A stretch of DNA of 46,240 bases from Anaerolineae bacterium (GTDB lineage: Bacteria; Chloroflexota; Anaerolineae; Promineifilales; Promineifilaceae), in assembly GCA_028277515.1 (NCBI GenBank), contig JANQGC010000228.1, positions 1 through 46,240 of the forward strand, written 5' to 3'. Of the stretch, positions 14,873-24,936 are shown piece after piece (within the stretch, counting starts at the first letter, position 1; every line of letters begins with the position of its first letter). The position numbers and the translations under genes are program-made. The notes under the pieces are model-generated. The model did not search any database. It was not told where the DNA came from and worked only from the letters and a program-made list of their open reading frames with translations.

Positions 14873-16767
14873 ACCGGCACTTTAATCTTAATCCTCTTCT
14901 TCACCGGCGGACACTTCCAGGCATCTTCGGGCGTTTCCCGTCGTAGTTCTTTGAGTTTGGGCAAAATGCCGCAGGCAAAGCACTGGCTGCGACAATCGAC
15001 CCGCGTTTTCTGTTCCTTGCTCATCAAATAATCGCTGGTCAGGAATTTCCTGGTCACCGCCATATCAATATGTTCCCAGGGAAAGATTTCATCAATTCCG
15101 CGCCGGCGATGCGTATAAAAAGCGGGGTCCAGTTCCTGTTCGGCCATTGCCTCATACCAGGCATCTTGCTTAAAATGTTCTCCCCAGGCGTCAAAACGCG
15201 CCCCTTTGCGCCAGGCATTTTCTACAACCTGCGCCAGGCGACGATCACCACGGCTTAAGATGCCCTCGAAGAAGGATTCTTGGGGATCATTCCAGCGCAG
15301 CCGCAATCCATTGCCGCGCACCTGTCGCATCAACAAAGCCAATTTGTCAGCAATGCTTTCTGCCGAGTCCATCGGCTCCCATTGAAATGGTGTATGCGGC
15401 TTGGGAATGAAGGTGCTCACACCGACATTCAATTTGGCTTTGTTGCCATGAATTTTTCTTCCCTCAGCCAGAACCTGCTTGGACAGATCAACAATAGCCT
15501 GCACATCTCCCATCTCTTCCGTAGGATGGCCAATCATGAAGTAAAGTTTGATCGTGCGCCAGTTGCGGCGATAAATCTCGCGCGCGGTATCGATCAGTTC
15601 CTCATGAGTCACATATTTATTGATCGTGTTACGCATCTTCTCCGTGGCCGCTTCCGGGGCCAGGGTAAAGCCGCCTCGTTTGCTGTCCCCTAGATTGTCT
15701 ATCAGATGCGTGGAAACAGTCTCGATGCGCAAAGAGGGTAAACTGATGTTGATTCCTGCCCCATGGAAGCGTTCTCCGATGCGCTCCGTCAGCTCCAGTA
15801 TGTGTGTATAATCACTGGATGACAAGGAGAGTAAGGCGATCTCCTCAAAGCCGGTCTTTTCTAGAATGCGCTCCATGGCTTCAAGCACTTCATCAACCGG
15901 CCGTTCGCGCACCGGACGTGTGACCATACCCGCATGACAAAAACGACAGCCACGCGTGCAGCCACGCATAATTTCAATGGGCGCGCGGTTGTGAACCGTG
16001 CTCAGGAAAGGGACGATAAAATCGGTCACGGGTGGCGGCAGCACAGGCACGATCGTCTTCATCACCTTTGAGGGCGCTTCCGGCATATTGGGTTCTATCG
16101 ATTTTACAGTGCCATCTTCGTGATAAGTTACATCATAGAAACGAGGCACATAACAGCCTTCGATCTGCGCGATGTGGCGCAGTTGGCTTTCCCGGTCCAG
16201 ATCCTTAGCTGCTCGCATGACGCCGATGATCTTCAAGATCACCTCTTCCCCTTCACCGATGATAAACACATCAATAAAGGGAGACACCGGTTCCGGATTA
16301 TAACAGGCATGCCCTCCGGCAATAATTAGAGGATAGGTTGCATCGCGATCTAAACTGTGCACGGGCATCCCCGCCAGATCGATCATGTTCAGAACATTAG
16401 TAAACAACTGTTCATAAGGCAGGCTGATGCCCAATAGATCGAAGTCACGAATGGGGTGCCTGGTCTCCAACGAGTACAGGGGCAGCCCTTTTTCGCGCAT
16501 GATCGCTTCCATATCCGTCCAGGGGGAGAATGTCCGTTCGGCCAGAAGATTTCTATGTTTATTGATGATGTCGTAAAGGATCATCCAACCCAAATTGGAC
16601 ATGCCCAAATCGTAAATATCAGGAAAAGCCAGGGCAACTTTGAAGTCAATATTCGCCCAATCCTTAACGATCTGATTGTATTCTCCACCAGTGTAGCGAC
16701 CCGGTTTTTCTACGAGAGGTAATATCCGTTCGAGTGTTTGTTCGATAGCTTGTTGTGTCTCAATCAA
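14869..16767 (-). CDS. B12-binding radical SAM protein (TIGR03960-like)
   Basis: 632 residues with TTG as start; there is no in-frame ATG before residue 56. The N-terminal half resembles a cobalamin-binding domain (FPDIYDLGMSNLGW, IIAGGHACYNPEP). The radical SAM cluster ligands are Cys270, Cys274 and Cys277 in MRGCTRGCRFCHAG. A Cys-rich tail (CRSQCFACG) follows. The whole matches the uncharacterised family in which a DUF2344 protein is usually fused or adjacent. No DUF2344 gene is present here; instead the one-domain asparaginase overlaps by 4 nt. The reaction is unknown; a role in tRNA or ribosome modification has been suspected for the family. Confidence 0.85.
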   Translation of the reverse strand: MIETQQAIEQTLERILPLVEKPGRYTGGEYNQIVKDWANIDFKVALAFPDIYDLGMSNLGWMILYDIINKHRNLLAERTFSPWTDMEAIMREKGLPLYSLETRHPIRDFDLLGISLPYEQLFTNVLNMIDLAGMPVHSLDRDATYPLIIAGGHACYNPEPVSPFIDVFIIGEGEEVILKIIGVMRAAKDLDRESQLRHIAQIEGCYVPRFYDVTYHEDGTVKSIEPNMPEAPSKVMKTIVPVLPPPVTDFIVPFLSTVHNRAPIEIMRGCTRGCRFCHAGMVTRPVRERPVDEVLEAMERILEKTGFEEIALLSLSSSDYTHILELTERIGERFHGAGINISLPSLRIETVSTHLIDNLGDSKRGGFTLAPEAATEKMRNTINKYVTHEELIDTAREIYRRNWRTIKLYFMIGHPTEEMGDVQAIVDLSKQVLAEGRKIHGNKAKLNVGVSTFIPKPHTPFQWEPMDSAESIADKLALLMRQVRGNGLRLRWNDPQESFFEGILSRGDRRLAQVVENAWRKGARFDAWGEHFKQDAWYEAMAEQELDPAFYTHRRRGIDEIFPWEHIDMAVTRKFLTSDYLMSKEQKTRVDCRSQCFACGILPKLKELRRETPEDAWKCPPVKKRIKIKVPV

Positions 16768-16869
16768 GAGTTAATTCATCCTCAGGGTGCATTCCCTTTT
16801 GAAAAGTGAGGTCAGGACAACTGCACCATTGTTTATGATTTTTCTGATAATTATAACGGAAAAAACATG

Positions 16870-16902
16870 AGATTGGACCAATTTTTGAAATTGGTCCAAT
16901 CT
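16870..16902. repeat. 15-bp palindrome with GATTGGACC core; terminator of the MacAB-like operon
   Basis: AGATTGGACCAATTT (16870-16884) and its exact complement (16888-16902) flank a 3-nt centre. Read on the minus strand, this hairpin lies 3 nt after the adaptor gene and is followed by CATGTTTTTT, so it can terminate that operon. The same GGTCCAATC/GATTGGACC core recurs at 28521-28553. Confidence 0.75.
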
Positions 16903-16904
16903 GA

Positions 16905-18227
16905 TTAAGATTCATTCCTGATTTCTACCCGGCCAGTCATGCCCGGGCGCAGGTTGAGTCCGGCTTCATCGACTAAGTCAATAAAGACAGCGAAAACGGC
17001 CGCATCACCCACCATATTTTCTGCCTGGGGTGCGATCCGGACAACTTCTCCCGTAATCAGTTGGTTCGGAAAAGCCTTTAAAGTTATTTCCGCCGGTAGA
17101 CCGGGGTTTACCTGCGCCAGGTCTCGCTCGCTTAAATTACTGGTTTGAAACTGTAGTTCTTCCGTATTTAATAAAGTGACCACGGGGACACCGCTGCCGG
17201 CGACGGCTCCGGGGGAAATATCAACGCTTAGAATCGTTCCTGCCCAGGGAGCAAGGAGCCGGGCATTGCTAAGCTGACTTTGGGCCTGTTCTAAACCGGC
17301 TTCGCTTTGCTGCAGAGACAGTTCGGCTTGCTCTAAACGTAGGCGTGCGGCATCAATTTCTGAAGCTTGTGGCCCGCTTTGGGCTTGATCGAGAGCTTGT
17401 TGGGCGGAAGCAACATTGGCTTCGGCGGCGACAGCCGTATCATTGTTAAGTCCAGCCAGCGCCAGATTATATTGAGCGCGGGCGATTTCCAGGTTTTCCT
17501 GCGCATATTCCAGGCTGCGCGTTGCCCCTTCTCGTTCAGCCTTCATCTGGCTGTGAAATGACGGGCCTGTGCAGGGAACGACACCCTCTTGGCCGGGCAG
17601 GCATGAAGGTTCCGTGATATGGTATTCCCACTCCCGACCCGGATCAAAGGCAGTATCATAAGCCTCTTGGGCATCGGCTAACCCACGTTCCGCTTGATCG
17701 ACGCCAATGCGCGCCGAAGTAAGGCTATTGCCCGCCGTTGCATCCTGTGTTTGCGCATTTTCCAAGGCCGTTTCTGCGGCCGCGAGATTGGCCTCGGCCG
17801 CCGCAATCGCTTCTGCATCCGGTTCCCAGTCTATCAAATCATCTAACGCCAGTTGGGATTGGGCGACGTTATTCTGCGCCTGCGCTACCTGTAACTCTGC
17901 ATTAGCCACATTTTCACGTAATGTACGGTCCTCCAAAGTAGCGATGAGATCTCCTTCTTGGACCTGGTCCCCGGCCTGGACGTGAATTTGCAACACATGG
18001 CCGCTGCCGGAAAAGCTTAAAGTGGCCGCCGGCCGCGTCGTCACAAGCTGGCCATCAGCCAAAATTGATGTGCCCTCGCGTGCCGGGCGCGTTGGCAGCG
18101 GCTCGGCCGTCGCTTCAGTTTCAACTTCCGGGGATGCTGTTTGTACTGCTGCACTTCCTGTCCCACTGTTATCGCAGGCAGCTAAAATTAAGAATAAGAT
18201 GGTAAGAAAGACAAGTTTAGATTTCAT
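16905..18227 (-). CDS. MacA-like periplasmic adaptor lipoprotein (HlyD family)
   Basis: 440 residues. The signal sequence MKSKLVFLTILFLILAAC ends in a lipobox with Cys18, so the protein should be lipid-anchored outside the membrane. A biotinyl-lipoyl half-domain (GHVLQIHVQAGDQVQEGDLIATLEDRTL) precedes a very long Ala/Gln/Glu-rich coiled coil (about 110-330), then the second lipoyl half (LLAPWAGTILSVDISPGAV) and a beta-barrel/membrane-proximal part. An insert at about 205-230 with two Cys (SCLPGQEGVVPC) interrupts the coiled coil. It is the third gene of an ATPase-permease-adaptor operon, as in MacAB exporters. The cargo is unknown. Confidence 0.88.
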   Translation of the reverse strand: MKSKLVFLTILFLILAACDNSGTGSAAVQTASPEVETEATAEPLPTRPAREGTSILADGQLVTTRPAATLSFSGSGHVLQIHVQAGDQVQEGDLIATLEDRTLRENVANAELQVAQAQNNVAQSQLALDDLIDWEPDAEAIAAAEANLAAAETALENAQTQDATAGNSLTSARIGVDQAERGLADAQEAYDTAFDPGREWEYHITEPSCLPGQEGVVPCTGPSFHSQMKAEREGATRSLEYAQENLEIARAQYNLALAGLNNDTAVAAEANVASAQQALDQAQSGPQASEIDAARLRLEQAELSLQQSEAGLEQAQSQLSNARLLAPWAGTILSVDISPGAVAGSGVPVVTLLNTEELQFQTSNLSERDLAQVNPGLPAEITLKAFPNQLITGEVVRIAPQAENMVGDAAVFAVFIDLVDEAGLNLRPGMTGRVEIRNES

Positions 18228-18254
18228 GAATCGTTTCTACTTCTTTTATAAACA

Positions 18255-21047
18255 TCATTCCATCCGCAATATTTCCACGGCCGATTTTTTCACGATGCGG
18301 CGGGCAGAAAAGATAGCCCCTAAAATACTGGCCAGGACAACCATAATCACGATAAAAGGCATAACAGTCGTATCCAGAGCGAAAATAAACGGCCGTTCTT
18401 GCAATGCATAATCTCCCCAGGTTGAGATATAAGACATCGTCGCCCCGGCGACAATGCCGGCCAGGGCAGCACCCAAAGTGATCGTAATCGCTTCCAGGAT
18501 CAGCATGCCCATAATTTCACGGCGGCGCATGCCCGTGGCCTTCATCATACCCACCTCAATGCGCCTGGCGTAAATCGTGACATAAATAACAGCGAAAACG
18601 CCAAAGACGGCCGTTGTGAAAGAAATCACCGTCAGCACCAGCAAAAAGATTTGCTGCGAGGCGCGATTGCGCTCATTCATTTCCAGGTCTCTTTCCAGGT
18701 AGCGCGCCCAAAAATTTTGTTGCTCAAAATTCAGCCGTTCCCCTAAAACTTGGGCCAGCGCATCAATATCCACACCGGATACTAGAGTGGCCATCACCTT
18801 TTCATGGACAGGATCGTCGGCGGGGGGCAGCGGTTTATTCAGTTCGGTGGTCAACTCGCGAAAACCTTCCAGAGAGATTAACACCTCGCTATTCGCTTGT
18901 GCTCTCCTGCGGCTGCGGCCGATGCCAGCAAAACCGGGAATGCGATTGGCGATCCCGGCGATGCGCGCTTGCAGCACATGGTCCAACCCTTCCCCGTTAA
19001 CGTAAACCGTATCGCCAAGATTAAGCGCCAAATGTTCGGCCAGTCCGGCGCTGATGATCACAGACTGCGGATCTTGCAAGATTTCGTCCAAAGACTCCTG
19101 CCTTCCGGCGGCGAAATCGACCATATCCTCAAAAATGACATCATTTAAACGGCCGTCGATGCCAAGTACACGGACGCCGGCCGAACGGAGTCCTACAGGG
19201 TCGGCCGCCCGGCTCTCGTAAGCATGCGTCACACCAACCGCATATTCAAATTCCTCAACTGCCCCTAAGTCATCTTGCAAAAAGCTGGGCTTGAGCCGGT
19301 ATTGGTTTGATTCATCCAGCGCATTCCATGGCGGAAACACCTGGATCGTCACCGGTGCTCCCATATTGAGCCGGGCTTGTGTCTCAAAATTGGCGTTATC
19401 AATCGCCATCTGCGTCGCCAGGAAACTGGGCAGCACGCCGCTGAACAGCACAAGTAAGGAAATAAGGGTATTGCGCAGTTGGCCCCGCCCCACATTGCGC
19501 TTCGCAAAATAAGTGAGCCGTGGAAAAACGATACCCATCAAAAACAAGATCAGGCGCTCAAAGGGCACGGTTGTGATAAAAAAGATGAGACCCAGCCCTA
19601 AAATCAACAGACCTAAAGCCAGCAGGAAAAAGGTGACTTCCAGGGCCGGACCGCCAAAATTTTCCACAACCTGGAACCCGGCAATCAAAAGAAAAATAAG
19701 CATTAATCCCAGGCCTGCTAAAAATAATCGGGTATTGGGATTGCGCTCCCTTAAATTTGCCAAATCTTCAATCTGAATATTATCGGCCATGCCCGGATTA
19801 ATGGCATGAACCACCTTTGTCTGTGAGGCGATCTGAGCCGGCTTGATGCTGGCCAATATGAGCACAACAAAAGCGATGAGCACGACAGGAAGCAATGTAG
19901 AGAAGGAAACCTGCGGCGTCAGCAGAGATGTCACACCTTCCTGCGCCATTTGCTGTTGGATAAGCGGCACGGCAATATAGCTGGTGATCAACTGCCCCAA
20001 CACCAGGCCCAATCCCACGCCAATCAGGCCGATGACCAGCACTTCGACTATCACCAACCTGAATAAGAAATTGCGCTGTCCGCCCAGGATGCGCAGCACG
20101 GCCATATCGCGCCGCTGCTCTTGAACATTGGTCATGACCAGGGTGTAGACCAGCAAACCAACCACACCTAATGCCATGAGACCATACATGTTAATAAAAG
20201 CCTGGATAGCCAAAAAAGCCTGGGCAGCTCCATCCAAGGCCGCAGCTTTACTCAAACTATATATGAATTCGTCACCAAGCCGGGTCTGAACGGCATGAGC
20301 AACCTCGCGGACACGCAGCGCGGCCAATTCTGCATTATTGGTCTCATAAAGAGCCGGGTCGACAGTGGCCACAAGAAGTTGGGCCTGGTCGGGCAGCCCA
20401 AGCCACTCCTGCACACCCGCCAGGTCAACAATAATCCCCTCTCTAAAATCTCCGCTACTCACACCATCCTGGCGTACAATACTTCCAATAATGTAACGAT
20501 TGGTGCTGCGCCGTTGACTGGCCTCCGTAGAAGCGGGAAGGCCTTCTTCACGAGGCAAGGGATAGCTAAAGGACACACTGATTTCATCGCCAGGACTCAA
20601 ATCGTATTTGAGCGCTGTCCCCTCAAGAACGGCCGCCGTTCCCTCTTCCAGTTCATAGCTTCCTTCAACAACATCAATGTACCCAATGTCGTCGGCCGCA
20701 GGGTCCAAGGCCAACAGGGTACCCTGGCTGATTTCAGAACCCACCACCAGCTCAACATCCGCCTGAAACCGGGGGAAAACGTTTGTGATCCGTAGATCAG
20801 CATCAAACACCCTGTCAATTGTTTGCTCGATTGGAATGTAGGGCTGCAAGCTGGTATCCCGCTTACGCACGGTCAAATCATAGCGCCCTACTTCTCCGGA
20901 AATGAGATCAATATTGGAACGTCGAATCGACTCCACCGTGGCGCTCATAGTGACGATCAACCCTGTGCTGACAACCAGGGACAAAATCATCAAGATTGTG
21001 CGTACTTTGCGCCGTGAGAAATTTTTGAGAACGTATCTTAGAACCAT
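18255..21047 (-). CDS. ABC transporter permease with two FtsX/MacB units
   Basis: 930 residues. It has an N-terminal transmembrane helix, a large extracytoplasmic domain (about 40-275), three or four helices (about 280-405), two more central helices (about 440-490), then a second set: one helix near 530, an extracytoplasmic domain (about 560-795) and three C-terminal helices, ending [18 protein letters not shown]. This is the duplicated MacB-PCD/FtsX layout of lipoprotein or peptide exporters. The gene starts 9 nt after the ATPase stop and is followed by the adaptor 27 nt on. The cargo cannot be read from sequence. No outer-membrane channel gene is nearby, in keeping with a monoderm-type envelope. 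Confidence 0.88.
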   Translation of the reverse strand: MVLRYVLKNFSRRKVRTILMILSLVVSTGLIVTMSATVESIRRSNIDLISGEVGRYDLTVRKRDTSLQPYIPIEQTIDRVFDADLRITNVFPRFQADVELVVGSEISQGTLLALDPAADDIGYIDVVEGSYELEEGTAAVLEGTALKYDLSPGDEISVSFSYPLPREEGLPASTEASQRRSTNRYIIGSIVRQDGVSSGDFREGIIVDLAGVQEWLGLPDQAQLLVATVDPALYETNNAELAALRVREVAHAVQTRLGDEFIYSLSKAAALDGAAQAFLAIQAFINMYGLMALGVVGLLVYTLVMTNVQEQRRDMAVLRILGGQRNFLFRLVIVEVLVIGLIGVGLGLVLGQLITSYIAVPLIQQQMAQEGVTSLLTPQVSFSTLLPVVLIAFVVLILASIKPAQIASQTKVVHAINPGMADNIQIEDLANLRERNPNTRLFLAGLGLMLIFLLIAGFQVVENFGGPALEVTFFLLALGLLILGLGLIFFITTVPFERLILFLMGIVFPRLTYFAKRNVGRGQLRNTLISLLVLFSGVLPSFLATQMAIDNANFETQARLNMGAPVTIQVFPPWNALDESNQYRLKPSFLQDDLGAVEEFEYAVGVTHAYESRAADPVGLRSAGVRVLGIDGRLNDVIFEDMVDFAAGRQESLDEILQDPQSVIISAGLAEHLALNLGDTVYVNGEGLDHVLQARIAGIANRIPGFAGIGRSRRRAQANSEVLISLEGFRELTTELNKPLPPADDPVHEKVMATLVSGVDIDALAQVLGERLNFEQQNFWARYLERDLEMNERNRASQQIFLLVLTVISFTTAVFGVFAVIYVTIYARRIEVGMMKATGMRRREIMGMLILEAITITLGAALAGIVAGATMSYISTWGDYALQERPFIFALDTTVMPFIVIMVVLASILGAIFSARRIVKKSAVEILRME

Positions 21048-21056
21048 AACAATTAT

Positions 21057-21740
21057 CTATTCAGATCCGTTCAAGATCTTGCCGTCTCGCAGTTGCACAA
21101 CCCGCCCGGCATATTCGGCCATGCGCGGATCGTGGGTGACAAAGACAATCGTCATACCATCCTTGTTCAACTGCGAGGCCAGTTCCATGATGGCGAATCC
21201 CGTTTCCGAGTCCAGATCGCCGGTCATCTCGTCGGCGATGAGGATGGGCGGATCATTGGCCAACGCCCTAGCGATGGCCACCCGCTGCTGCTGTCCGCCG
21301 GATAATTCAGTTGGGTAATGGTGGGCGCGGTCGGCCAAGCCGACGCGTTCTAGTAGGGTTGTCACACGTTCTTTGCGCTCTTTGCGGCCGATCTTAGCCA
21401 GGACCATCGGCGCTTCTACATTTTCATGGGCGGTGAAATTAGCCAGCAAATTATAGTTTTGGAAAACAAAACCCATTTTATTTAAACGCAGAAGGGCTAA
21501 TTCATTTTCTGATAAGGCAACGAGATTTTCCCCTTCGACAATCACATGGCCCCGGCTGGCTTCATCCAGGCCGCCAATAATGTTGAGCAGCGTTGTCTTC
21601 CCGGAGCCGCTGGGACCCATGAGGCAAACGAATTCTTGCGGCTTAATCTCCAGGGAAACCCCGCGCAAAGCAGGAACCGCTTCCTTGCCCATTAAATAGG
21701 ATTTATAAACATCTTCAACGGAAATGATTGGATCGTTCAT
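21057..21740 (-). CDS. ABC transporter ATP-binding protein (MacB/LolD type)
   Basis: A 227-residue ATPase of the MacB/LolD/FtsE group. Walker [10 protein letters not shown] at about 42-50, Q-loop FVFQNYNLL, signature [15 protein letters not shown], Walker [14 protein letters not shown], and the switch His in [11 protein letters not shown]. The Met in DEMTGDLD stands where Pro is usual (DEPTGNLD). The gene is the first of the operon, and its permease and adaptor follow immediately. It powers the mechanotransmission type of export typical of MacB. Confidence 0.92.
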   Translation of the reverse strand: MNDPIISVEDVYKSYLMGKEAVPALRGVSLEIKPQEFVCLMGPSGSGKTTLLNIIGGLDEASRGHVIVEGENLVALSENELALLRLNKMGFVFQNYNLLANFTAHENVEAPMVLAKIGRKERKERVTTLLERVGLADRAHHYPTELSGGQQQRVAIARALANDPPILIADEMTGDLDSETGFAIMELASQLNKDGMTIVFVTHDPRMAEYAGRVVQLRDGKILNGSE

Positions 21741-21769
21741 AGCGTGCCTATTCTATATTACGCATAAAT

Positions 21770-22118
21770 TTGAAAGTAGTTTTAAGAAAAGCAATGAAGG
21801 AGGATGTTAATCGGCATGCCGGCTACGGCCGCCTCACCTGGTCCCCAAAAAGGGTTGGCAAGCCCAAATCCGGCGCGTTCCTTATGACCGGGAGCAGACC
21901 GAGAAAGATTATATTTCTTCAGGTTTTCTCGAAGGCGCGGGCCGGGAGCCTGGTTAACCCTGGTTGAACTGCGATCATCTCATGACGCAAAAACACGGTG
22001 GTCGAATATTTACCGGGAACGCATCCTGGCGGGTGAAATTAGCACAGAAAACGCGGTGAAAGAATTTTTATCAGCGCCACAGTTTCAGCCCTACCTCGAC
22101 TCCTTATTCGCTACATAA
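21770..22118 (+). other. Intergenic stretch with possible decayed coding sequence
   Basis: This gap of about 350 nt between the ABC ATPase and methyltransferase genes (both on the minus strand) holds no convincing gene. AAGGAGG near 21797 precedes ATGs that open only short frames. Two plus-strand segments look protein-like in different frames: one includes VPYDREQTEKDYISSGFLEG (about 21870-21950), and a second, shifted by one base, includes RWSNIYRERILAGEIST and FLSAPQFQPYLDSL and stops at 22118, overlapping the end of the methyltransferase gene. Joining them would need one frameshift. I read this as a possible gene remnant of unknown family. Confidence 0.3.
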
Positions 22119-22987
22119 ACGATCCATTCGCTTTCATCATAAAGGGCAATATCCTGCCAATGTTCGTACACATCCACCGAATCAAAACCGGCCGCGAGCA
22201 ACATCTGCTCCATCTCCGCAACGGCATAGGTCTGGTCACTCAAATTGATGTCCATCGTCTGGCCACTCTCCAAATCAATGACGTAGAATTGCTCCACTGA
22301 TATTTTTTGCTCCGGCAGCCAATGACGTTCCCCCATATGTAAAAATGGACGCTCACCCCAGAGACCTTTGTCATCCGTAAACCACCAATTACTGTTTTCC
22401 TTATCTACCTTGTCCTGGTCCAGTAGTTCAACACACAGCTTGCCGCCGGGCTTAAGCGCCCTGGCAATACCGTTTAACAAGGTTTGAGCTTGATCCCGGG
22501 GAAATACCGCTAATTGGCCATAAATAAAAAGGGCGGCATCATATGTATTTTCTTCAAACTCGGCCGTGCGCACATCTTCTTCTACAAATTGGCAGCGAGA
22601 CTGCACATCATATCGAGCAGCCAGATCACGGGCGTAAGCAATGGAAGCCGGGCTAAAATCAATTCCTTTAACCATACAGCCACGACGAGCAAATTCAACA
22701 GCATAAAGCCCTGGCCCACAGGTGATATCCAGCATATGCTTACTCTTATCCAGATCAAGCTTTTCCCACAACCAGTCGACAATAGCCGCCCTTTCGGGAT
22801 CAACACGGGAGGCAGCACCATGCGACTGGTCCAGGTGCTCGCGTAACATCCGCTTGGAGAAATCGGCATCGTTCCAGGGTAAGTTGCCATCGTTTACCCA
22901 GGGCGCAGGTGGATCGGGCCTTCGGTAAATCCGCCATAGAAAATCTGTTATTGAAGAAGACAAATCGGCCATATATTTCCTCATCAT
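22091..22987 (-). CDS. Class I SAM-dependent methyltransferase
   Basis: 298 residues; the ATG at 22972 (residue 6) has AGGA before it and is an equally good start. The Rossmann methyltransferase core is clear: motif I MLDITCGPGLYAVEFARRG near residue 80, an acidic residue ending beta-2 in VKGIDFSPASIAYARD, then VEEDVRT, and the motif IV region DAALFIYGQLAVF. The C-terminal part (DLSDQTYAVAEMEQMLLAAGFDSV) is typical of small-molecule methyltransferases. The substrate is unknown. It is divergently transcribed from the NACHT operon with only 95 nt between start codons, so shared control is possible but not shown. Confidence 0.85.
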   Translation of the reverse strand: MMRKYMADLSSSITDFLWRIYRRPDPPAPWVNDGNLPWNDADFSKRMLREHLDQSHGAASRVDPERAAIVDWLWEKLDLDKSKHMLDITCGPGLYAVEFARRGCMVKGIDFSPASIAYARDLAARYDVQSRCQFVEEDVRTAEFEENTYDAALFIYGQLAVFPRDQAQTLLNGIARALKPGGKLCVELLDQDKVDKENSNWWFTDDKGLWGERPFLHMGERHWLPEQKISVEQFYVIDLESGQTMDINLSDQTYAVAEMEQMLLAAGFDSVDVYEHWQDIALYDESEWIVYVANKESR

Positions 22988-23021
22988 TCACATAAAAATT
23001 ACTTGATCTCCCTGGGTTCAC

Positions 23022-23030
23022 ATTATAACA
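23022..23030 (-). promoter_or_regulatory. Extended -10 element upstream of the methyltransferase
   Basis: On the minus strand the nonamer TGTTATAAT is a perfect extended -10 element, 34 nt upstream of the first ATG. No convincing -35 hexamer is visible, as is normal for extended -10 promoters. Confidence 0.45.
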
Positions 23031-23082
23031 TCCACTAGATTTTTAGGGAGTTGGTTGTAAGAAAATTGGGTTGACTCGGTAA

Positions 23083-24936
23083 ATGAATGAAGTAGAAAAA
23101 CACAATCGCACCGTCATGCTCAACCGCGTCAAAACGTATTGGCTTAAGGGCGTATTGGAAGAATCGCTGCATGGCGGCGAGTTGATTGATCTCAGCCTGG
23201 CCTACAGACCCAGCGCACTGGCCGATAGCGAGGAGCCGGAATGGCAGCAAACGGCCGAATATGATATCCCCCTGCCTTTTGGCACGAAAATAAGTACCGT
23301 TTTTTCGGCGGCCAATGGTGAATTGCTGATTCTAGGCGAACCCGGGGCGGGAAAAACAACCATGCTGCTGCAATTGGTCAGCGATCTCCTGATCTATGCT
23401 GAGGGCGCAGCTTCAAGACCCATCCCTGCCGTCTTCAGCCTGGCCAGTTGGAGTAGCGATCAGACCCTTGACAAGTGGTTAATCAACGAATTGAGCAACA
23501 ATTATGAAGTTCCTGCCCAACTGAGCCGAACATGGATCACCGAAAAGGGCTTTATACCTCTATTGGATGGTCTTGACGAAGTTGAAAAAGGACAGCGAAC
23601 CGCTTGTGCAGACGCTATCAACCAGTTCCGCCGGCAATACCCCGGGGTCTGGATGCTGGTAACGACGCGCAGTAAAGATTACCATGCCTTATCGACAAGA
23701 CTTCAGCTAGATAAAGCTATCGTATTGCAGCCATTGAACATGGCACAAATTGATACATACCTGGCCGGCCATGGAAATCGTCTGGAGGGGCTGCGAGCCA
23801 CATTGAAACAGGATGCTACAATGCGCGAACTGGCCCAATCTCCATTGATGCTCAGTATCATGACCCTGGCCTATAATCGCATGTCCGCAGATGCCGCCCC
23901 AGGTTTCGGTAGCCAGGAAAAGGGGCGTGAACTGTTGTTCGACGTTTATGTCGACCGCATGAGTCGCTATCGTGGTGGAGAAAAGGAATTTCCACCCCAG
24001 GCCACTGTTCAGTGGCTGTCCTGGCTGGCCACGATGATGGAACGGAAAAACCGGGCGATGTTCTTCCTCGAAAATATACAGCCGGATTGGCTGCCGCAAA
24101 GAGAAGCGCGTCAGTTTATCCGCAGTATGCAAGGTTTCACCCTGATACTTTTTGTTGGTTGTGGTGCCCTGGCCGGGCTTTTCGGATTGCCACACTATGG
24201 TCTCATTAGCATTGCGGCTGGATTGATCGCCGGTTTTCTTGCCGGCTTATTGCCCATTCTCAGCAAGCGATTTTTGTTAAAAACAAGGTTTGCCTGGGAC
24301 AGAATCGACACGGTAGAGACCCTTGGTTATTCCTGGCCCTGGACCTGGCTAGGACTTGGCTCCGGCGTGGTTCTGGGTCTCGCTGCCGGATTAAGTATTT
24401 CCTGGGTCGATAATTTTATTGGCGGGGGGTCGGACATTCCCTGGTTGTTGCTCCTCCCCCCATTCTTCGCTGCCGGAATTATCCTGGATAGAGCTATCAT
24501 ACGTAGTGAAGTGAAAATTCGCACATCCGCGAGCATGGGGTTAAAACGCTCGCGACACAATGGATTCCGCGTGGGATTGGCCGCCGCCATCGGCACACTG
24601 TTCCTGACGGTATTGACACTTTGCACTGCTAGCTTAATAGGCTTTTCAATTCCCTGGTTGGCTACATTACCCTGGATAGTCGGTGGCGTACTGTTTCTGG
24701 GATTGAATGCTGGATTAGCTTATGGAGGGTTCGTGATCTTACAGTACAAATGTTTGCGTTCAATGCTATATCGGCTAGGTTTAACTCCAAATGAGTACGT
24801 GCGTTTTCTCGACTATGCCGCAGAAAGAAGTTTATTGCGTAAAGTAGGAGGTGGTTATACATTTATGCACGCTTTACTACTAGACTATTTTGTAAAACGC
24901 AACGAGGTCAAAAACTCTTCTAACCCAATGTCATGA
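23083..24936 (+). CDS. Membrane NACHT-domain NTPase
   Basis: 617 residues. A short N-terminal helical region (MLNRVKTYWLKGVLEESLH) leads into a NACHT/STAND NTPase: Walker A GEPGAGKTT at 85-93, Walker B PLLDGLDEV at 159-167 with the small-residue DGLDE pattern of NACHT proteins, sensor VTTRSKDY at 193-200, and AQSPLMLSIMTLAY at 251-264. From about 350 to 550 there are six or more hydrophobic segments. The protein ends with GGGYTFMHALLLDYF, a tail common in bacterial members of this group. NACHT NTPases act as regulated switches in signalling, cell-death and anti-phage systems; here the switch is held at the membrane. It overlaps the Nudix gene by 4 nt (ATGA). Confidence 0.88.
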   Translation: MNEVEKHNRTVMLNRVKTYWLKGVLEESLHGGELIDLSLAYRPSALADSEEPEWQQTAEYDIPLPFGTKISTVFSAANGELLILGEPGAGKTTMLLQLVSDLLIYAEGAASRPIPAVFSLASWSSDQTLDKWLINELSNNYEVPAQLSRTWITEKGFIPLLDGLDEVEKGQRTACADAINQFRRQYPGVWMLVTTRSKDYHALSTRLQLDKAIVLQPLNMAQIDTYLAGHGNRLEGLRATLKQDATMRELAQSPLMLSIMTLAYNRMSADAAPGFGSQEKGRELLFDVYVDRMSRYRGGEKEFPPQATVQWLSWLATMMERKNRAMFFLENIQPDWLPQREARQFIRSMQGFTLILFVGCGALAGLFGLPHYGLISIAAGLIAGFLAGLLPILSKRFLLKTRFAWDRIDTVETLGYSWPWTWLGLGSGVVLGLAAGLSISWVDNFIGGGSDIPWLLLLPPFFAAGIILDRAIIRSEVKIRTSASMGLKRSRHNGFRVGLAAAIGTLFLTVLTLCTASLIGFSIPWLATLPWIVGGVLFLGLNAGLAYGGFVILQYKCLRSMLYRLGLTPNEYVRFLDYAAERSLLRKVGGGYTFMHALLLDYFVKRNEVKNSSNPMS

